7,835 bases of DNA, taken from DATKQI01 sp035532755. GTDB taxonomy: Bacteria > Pseudomonadota > Alphaproteobacteria > Acetobacterales > Acetobacteraceae. Where the stretch lies: positions 1 through 7,835 of the forward strand of contig DATKQI010000303.1 in NCBI GenBank assembly GCA_035532755.1, written 5' to 3'. Positions 4,271 to 7,835 of this stretch are shown here, in pieces. The first letter of the stretch is position 1; each line of letters starts with the position of its first letter. The translations under genes were made by a program, and so were the position numbers. The notes below the pieces were generated by a model. The model saw only the letters and a list, made by a program, of their open reading frames with translations, was not told where the DNA came from and did not search any database.

Positions 4271-7176
4271 TCCGCGCGGCTCTCGTCGCGCTCGCCTTCC
4301 TGGCCGGCCTGCCGCCTGCGCGCGCCGCCGGCCCCCCGCAACAGCCCATCCTGCGCATCGAGGCGGGCGGGCATACCGGTGCGATCCCGCGCCTGTCGGT
4401 CAGCGCCGACGGCCATCTGATGGCCTCGGCCGGCTACGACAAGACGGTGCGCCTGTGGTCTCTGCCCGACGGTGCGGAGCGGGCCGTGCTGCGCCCGCCG
4501 ATCGGCCCGCGCGAGGAGGGCGAGATCTACGCGGTCGCGCTGACCCCGGACGGGCGGCGCGTGTTCGCGGCGGGTGCCACCGGCGGGTCGTGGGACCATA
4601 GCTTCAGCATCTATCTGTTCTCGGTCGCCACCGGCCGGCTTGCCGCCCGGCTGCCGGGTCTGCCGTCGCCGGTCTATGATCTTGCGGTCTCGCCGGACGG
4701 CACGCGCCTTGTCGCCGGTCTCGCCGCAGGTGGGGTGCGTGTGTGGGACGCCCACACCGGCCACGCCCTGTTCTCCGACACCGCCTATCGCGGGCCGGTG
4801 CGGGCGGTCGCTTTCGATGCGGGGGGCGACCTGTTCGCCACCGGTGCCGATGGCGCCGTGCGCGCCTACGGCCCAGGCTTCCGGCTGCTCGCCCGCCGCG
4901 CGCCCATTCCCGGCCTGCGCCCATGGGGCCTCGCCGTTTCGCCGGACGGCAGCCTGATCGCCGTGAGTTTCGAAAACGCCGGCAGCCATGGGCACCTGCA
5001 CCTCGTCGTGCTCGCCGCGCACACGCTCGCCACGGTGTTCCAGCCGGATACGGCGGGCCTGCATGGCGCCGGGCTGCTGGCGGTCGGCTGGATGGCGGAC
5101 GATCGTGGCGGGGTGCGGCTTCTGGCCGGGGGCTATGCGCGCAATGCCGGTGGCAACGTGATCCGGAGCTGGGCCGATTTCGGCCTGGGGCCGTTCACGG
5201 ACCTGCCGGCCGCCCACGATACCATCCGCGACATCCGCCCGCTGCCCGGCGGCGGCGCCGTTTATGCGGCGGAAGACCCCGGCTGGGGCCGCATTGCCGC
5301 CAGCGGCCGCATCGCATCCCGCCCAGCCCCGCCGATGGCCGATCTGCGGCCCGCCCGCCGCCACGGGCTCGCCGTTTCGAGCGACGGCACGACGGTGATG
5401 TTCGCCACCGCGTCCGGCCTGCTGCGCTTCGATGCCGCGGCCCGCACCCTTCAGCCGGCGACGGGCGCCGACCCGGCGCTTGCCTTCGCCCGAACCAGCG
5501 CCCCCGGCGTTGCCGTGACCGACTGGAAAGACACCACCGCCCCCCGGCTGAACGGCCACCCGCTCCGGCTCGATCACGCCGAATACAGCCGCAGCCTCGC
5601 CCTGCTGCCGGATGGGCGCGTGCTGCTGGGCACCGACAGCAACCTGCGCCTGTTCAGCCGCGCCGGCCGCCAGATTGCCGCCGTGCCGGTACCCGCCGCG
5701 GCCTGGGCGGTGACGGTCAACGCCGCCGGGACCATCGCCGTTGCGGCGCTGCTGGACGGCACGCTGCGCTGGTACGGGCTTGATCCCGCAGCACCGCTTG
5801 CTCATCGCGCCACGTTGTTCGCCCACGCCGACGGGGTTCGCTGGGTGCTGTTCACGCCGGATGGGTTCTTCGACACCGCCGACCAGGGCGGCAAGACCCT
5901 GGTGGGCTTCCACCTCAACCGTGGCGCCAACCAGCAGCCGGAATGGACCAGCCTGTCCCAGGCCTTCCGCCTGTTCTACGCCCCCGCCGTGGTGCGCGCC
6001 GCCCTGGCCGGAGACCGCGGCCCCGCCCGTGCCCGCCGCGCCAAGCTGGGAGATTTGCGCGCCCGCCTTGCGCGTGAGCCGCAGGCGGCCATCGCCAGCG
6101 CCTGCATCGAGCAGCCGGACGGCAGCTGTGCCCCGTTGAAGCCCGATGCAACCGGGGCCGCGAAGCTGCCACCCGCCGCGAGCCGCTTGCGCCTTGCTCT
6201 TTCGCTCTCTGATCGGGGGCTTGGCATCGGCGCGATCGATCTGTTCGTGAACGGCCGCAACCTCGGCCGCTTCCCAGCCCCGGCCACCGCCGGGGGCAAG
6301 GCCCAAAGCACGCTCACCGTTCCGCTCGATCCCGGGCCGAACCGGGTGCGGGTGCGGGTGTACGACAGCGGAAATACGGTCTTCGCCGAAACGCCGCTGC
6401 TGGACCTGCAGCGCCCCGGCGGCGCCGCCCGCCACCGGCGCATGTACATCCTCGCCATCGGGATCGACCATTTCGCGCTGCCGAGCCTCGCGCTGCGCTT
6501 TGCCGTGGCGGATGCGCAAACCTTCGTCCGCACCGTGCGCAAGGCCGCCGCCCCGCTGTATGACCAGGTGCACGTGATGCTGCTGACCGACGGGCAGGCG
6601 ACGCGCGCCGGCATCCTGGCCGCGTTCGACCGGCTTGCCGCGGAGATCCGCCCGCAGGACACGTTCCTGTTCTACGTGGCAACCCACGGCGTGCGCGACG
6701 AGGACACCAACCGCTTCCTGCTGATCCCTTCGGACATATCCGACATTTCGACATGGGAGAGCATGGCCCGCGGCGCGATCGGGGAAACCGCGCTGATCGG
6801 CGCGCTGGCCCGCATCCGCGCCCGCGATGCGCTGCTGTTCATCGACACCTGCCATGCGGGCAAGGTGACGGCCGACAACCTCGCCAATGTGGGCCACGAA
6901 ACCGGCCGCTACATCCTTGCCGCCTCCAGTTCGGTGCAGGAGGCGCTGGACAGCTACGACAACCGCAACGGCGTGTTCGTGTATGCCGTGCGCGAGGCGC
7001 TGGACGGCAAGGCGCCGCATGATTCCGCCGGCATCGTCAGCGCCCTCTCGCTCGGCGAATATGTCGCTGCGCGCGTGGGCGTTCTCGCCCGCCGGAAAGG
7101 CCACGCGCAGGATGCGGAGTTCAAGGCGGCGCAGAGCGAATTGCGGTCCTTTCCGGTGGGGGAGATCGCGAAATGA
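4267..7176 (+). CDS. Exported WD40-repeat caspase-like protease (peptidase C14 family)
   Basis: The 969-residue protein has a signal peptide ending ARA-A (cleavage near residue 20). About ten degenerate WD40-type blades cover residues 36-520, with motifs such as LAVSPDG, TVRLW and VRVWD. Then comes the RWVLFTPDGFFDTAD junction (from about 525) and RLFYAPAVVRAAL, typical of bacterial WD40-caspases. An Ig-like beta segment spans about 637-712, and a caspase p20-like domain starts at MYILAIGID (726). The catalytic dyad is His807 in YVATHG and Cys862 in FIDTCHAG; AASSS and GVFVYAVREAL follow in the expected places. Such enzymes are usually Arg/Lys-specific cysteine proteases; specificity here is untested. 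ATG 4267 overlaps the lipoprotein stop (ATGA); the frame is open further upstream, but the signal peptide begins here. A degradative, developmental or defence role remains open. Confidence 0.92.
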   Translation: MIRAALVALAFLAGLPPARAAGPPQQPILRIEAGGHTGAIPRLSVSADGHLMASAGYDKTVRLWSLPDGAERAVLRPPIGPREEGEIYAVALTPDGRRVFAAGATGGSWDHSFSIYLFSVATGRLAARLPGLPSPVYDLAVSPDGTRLVAGLAAGGVRVWDAHTGHALFSDTAYRGPVRAVAFDAGGDLFATGADGAVRAYGPGFRLLARRAPIPGLRPWGLAVSPDGSLIAVSFENAGSHGHLHLVVLAAHTLATVFQPDTAGLHGAGLLAVGWMADDRGGVRLLAGGYARNAGGNVIRSWADFGLGPFTDLPAAHDTIRDIRPLPGGGAVYAAEDPGWGRIAASGRIASRPAPPMADLRPARRHGLAVSSDGTTVMFATASGLLRFDAAARTLQPATGADPALAFARTSAPGVAVTDWKDTTAPRLNGHPLRLDHAEYSRSLALLPDGRVLLGTDSNLRLFSRAGRQIAAVPVPAAAWAVTVNAAGTIAVAALLDGTLRWYGLDPAAPLAHRATLFAHADGVRWVLFTPDGFFDTADQGGKTLVGFHLNRGANQQPEWTSLSQAFRLFYAPAVVRAALAGDRGPARARRAKLGDLRARLAREPQAAIASACIEQPDGSCAPLKPDATGAAKLPPAASRLRLALSLSDRGLGIGAIDLFVNGRNLGRFPAPATAGGKAQSTLTVPLDPGPNRVRVRVYDSGNTVFAETPLLDLQRPGGAARHRRMYILAIGIDHFALPSLALRFAVADAQTFVRTVRKAAAPLYDQVHVMLLTDGQATRAGILAAFDRLAAEIRPQDTFLFYVATHGVRDEDTNRFLLIPSDISDISTWESMARGAIGETALIGALARIRARDALLFIDTCHAGKVTADNLANVGHETGRYILAASSSVQEALDSYDNRNGVFVYAVREALDGKAPHDSAGIVSALSLGEYVAARVGVLARRKGHAQDAEFKAAQSELRSFPVGEIAK

Positions 7177-7280
7177 ATAGTGCGATCCGCCTACCGAGGG
7201 TCGGCATCACAAAGACACGCAATCGCGCAGCGGTCTTCCAGCAGGAGGTGGACGTAAGGGTGTGTTATTGCGACGCCTTA

Positions 7281-7322
7281 GCCTGGGATTGCCCTTCGCT
7301 TGTGAACTCAGGGCATCCAGGC
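7281..7322. other. Long imperfect inverted repeat (hairpin)
   Basis: GCCTGGGATTGCCCT (7281-7295) pairs with AGGGCATCCAGGC (7310-7322) as 13 base pairs with two single-base bulges and a 14-base loop. There is no T run on either side, so a classical intrinsic terminator is unlikely. It may protect the caspase mRNA end, bind a protein, or be a structured leader for the next gene. Confidence 0.45.
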
Positions 7323-7449
7323 CCGCCGCGCCGAACGGCCGAACAAAACAACGAATCCCCCCGCCTCAACCTGCCGCAACCGCCCACACCTCCGCCGCAC
7401 ATGCGTCATGGATATGCCGTTTTTGCGCACCATATGGGGTTCGATGAGT

Positions 7450-7456
7450 GGAAGGA
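7450..7456 (+). promoter_or_regulatory. Shine-Dalgarno of the proline-rich secreted protein
   Basis: GGAAGGA lies 8 bases before ATG 7465. It favours that start over in-frame ATGs at 7408 and 7444, and gives a conventional signal peptide. Confidence 0.65.
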
Positions 7457-7464
7457 ACGATGCC

Positions 7465-7770
7465 ATGCGGACAGGCATGTTGCGGTTCGGCCTCGCGGCG
7501 GGGCTGGCTGCCCTGGCCGGCGTGGCGGCAATTCCGGCGGCGCAGGCCCATCCGCCACCATGGGCAGGGCCGCCGGGGCATTGGTGGCACCCTGGCCCGC
7601 CGCCTCCCGTCGGCTACGTCGTGGTCGGCCCGTCGGCCGTCTATGTGGCCCCGCCGCCCCCGCCACCGGTGGTTTACTATGCTCCGCCTCCACCCGTCGT
7701 CTATGCGCCGCCGCCGGTGGTTTACGGTCCCCCCTCGCTATCGGTGGGGATCAACATCCCGCTCCGCTGA
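7465..7770 (+). CDS. Small secreted proline-rich protein with PPPVVY repeats
   Basis: This 101-residue protein has a clear signal peptide with a hydrophobic core (LAAGLAALAGVAAIPAAQA) and probable cleavage after AQA at residue 28. The mature part of about 73 residues starts HPPPWAGPPGHWWHPGPPPP, continues with three PPPVVY-type units (APPPPPPVVYY, APPPPVVY, APPPVVY), and ends SLSVGINIPLR. Proline- and tyrosine-rich exported proteins like this are common in G+C-rich alpha- and betaproteobacteria but lack a known function; the ending may be a short beta strand. The start at 7465 is chosen for the Shine-Dalgarno and the signal peptide; an ATG at 7408 would add 19 residues that spoil the n-region. 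The next gene begins 31 bases downstream, suggesting cotranscription. Confidence 0.8.
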   Translation: MRTGMLRFGLAAGLAALAGVAAIPAAQAHPPPWAGPPGHWWHPGPPPPVGYVVVGPSAVYVAPPPPPPVVYYAPPPPVVYAPPPVVYGPPSLSVGINIPLR

Positions 7771-7801
7771 GCGGCCGGCTTTATCGAGAAGGAGACAGGT
7801 C

Positions 7802-7835
7802 ATGAATCGTTCGATCGTTCGTCTGGGCCGGGTGG
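7802..7835 (+). CDS. Start of an unidentified gene, cut by the window end
   Basis: Eleven codons (MNRSIVRLGRV) are visible after AAGGAG at 7789-7794, 7 bases before the ATG. The ribosome binding site and the 31-base gap from the proline-rich gene suggest a real gene in the same transcript. The basic start would suit a signal peptide, but too little is visible to assign a product. Confidence 0.6.
   Translation, partial: MNRSIVRLGRV

Larger units (their letters stand above)
7177..7464. other. Intergenic region after the caspase gene
   Basis: No convincing gene, tRNA or promoter was seen in these 288 bases. They contain the imperfect hairpin at 7281-7322, a short tandem GCCGAAC pair just after it (about 7329-7345), and a less G+C-rich stretch around 7341-7356. 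An open frame starting at the caspase stop runs through the region but looks spurious. Confidence 0.6.

Noticed and set aside
4048..7104. Minus-strand open frame of 1018 residues opposite the caspase gene
   Set aside because: It has no recognisable domain and shows Arg/Gly/Ala/Gln-rich shadow composition; the plus strand has a complete well-motivated protein.
3254..7176. Assigning the lipoprotein-caspase pair to a named antiphage system
   Set aside because: No phage-defence neighbour such as a reverse transcriptase, CRISPR effector, NTPase or gasdermin-like protein is visible, and both products are exported. The sequence alone does not support a named system.
7285..7325. Possible tRNA-like arm around TTCGCTTGTGAACTC
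   Set aside because: There is no cloverleaf, no GGTTCRA T-loop and no acceptor stem; the pairing is explained by a simple hairpin.
7650..7730. Short tandem DNA repeats resembling a minisatellite or CRISPR-like array
   Set aside because: They are codon-level repeats encoding PPPVVY units inside a coding sequence, with no constant spacer.
7173..7805. Open frame starting in an ATGA overlap with the caspase stop, preceded by a G-rich possible Shine-Dalgarno
   Set aside because: The first part has no family resemblance and the last part runs out of frame through the proline-rich gene with Arg-rich shadow composition. The overlap is tempting, and homologues of residues 1-90 would change this view.

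Overview
The window is G+C-rich throughout (roughly two thirds by eye), with dense genes, short gaps and strong G/C third-position bias. The gene content (a queCDE cluster, a Yip1-family membrane protein, a DUF72 protein, periplasmic WD40-caspase, small Pro-rich secreted proteins) fits a Gram-negative alphaproteobacterium, perhaps Rhodospirillales/Acetobacteraceae. That placement is an impression, not a demonstrated assignment.

Region 1 (1-1562, + strand) is a compact queuosine-precursor operon: the 3' part of queC, then queD overlapping it by 8 bases, then queE 13 bases later. Together QueD, QueE and QueC convert 7,8-dihydroneopterin triphosphate through CPH4 and CDG to preQ0, the 7-deazaguanine precursor of queuosine in tRNA. 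QueE carries the unusual CX14CX2C iron-sulphur motif.

Region 2 (1565-2122, - strand) is a five-helix Yip1-family inner-membrane protein. It converges on queE with only 2 bases between the stop codons.

Region 3 (about 2283-3179, +) is a DUF72/YecE-family TIM-barrel protein of unknown function. It is bracketed by two copies of a roughly 45-base direct repeat (34/45 identical, with a 25-base core 22/25 identical). One copy lies in the Yip1/DUF72 divergent gap; the other overlaps the DUF72 stop codon and the leader of the next operon. This looks like a shared regulatory element.

Region 4 (3254-7176, +) is a translationally coupled pair. The first gene encodes a lipoprotein with a glycine zipper, a helical stretch and a C-terminal SH3-like domain. 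The second encodes a 969-residue exported protein with a WD40-type beta-propeller region, an Ig-like segment and a C-terminal caspase-like (C14) protease with His807/Cys862. The genes share an ATGA stop/start. This is the most interesting part of the window: both products appear to act outside the cytoplasm, suggesting an envelope-associated protease with a membrane-anchored partner.

Region 5 (7177-7835, +) has a 288-base intergenic stretch containing a long imperfect hairpin, then a small secreted proline-rich protein with PPPVVY repeats, and the first 11 codons of another gene with a good ribosome binding site. No tRNA, rRNA, CRISPR array, insertion sequence or phage gene was recognised.
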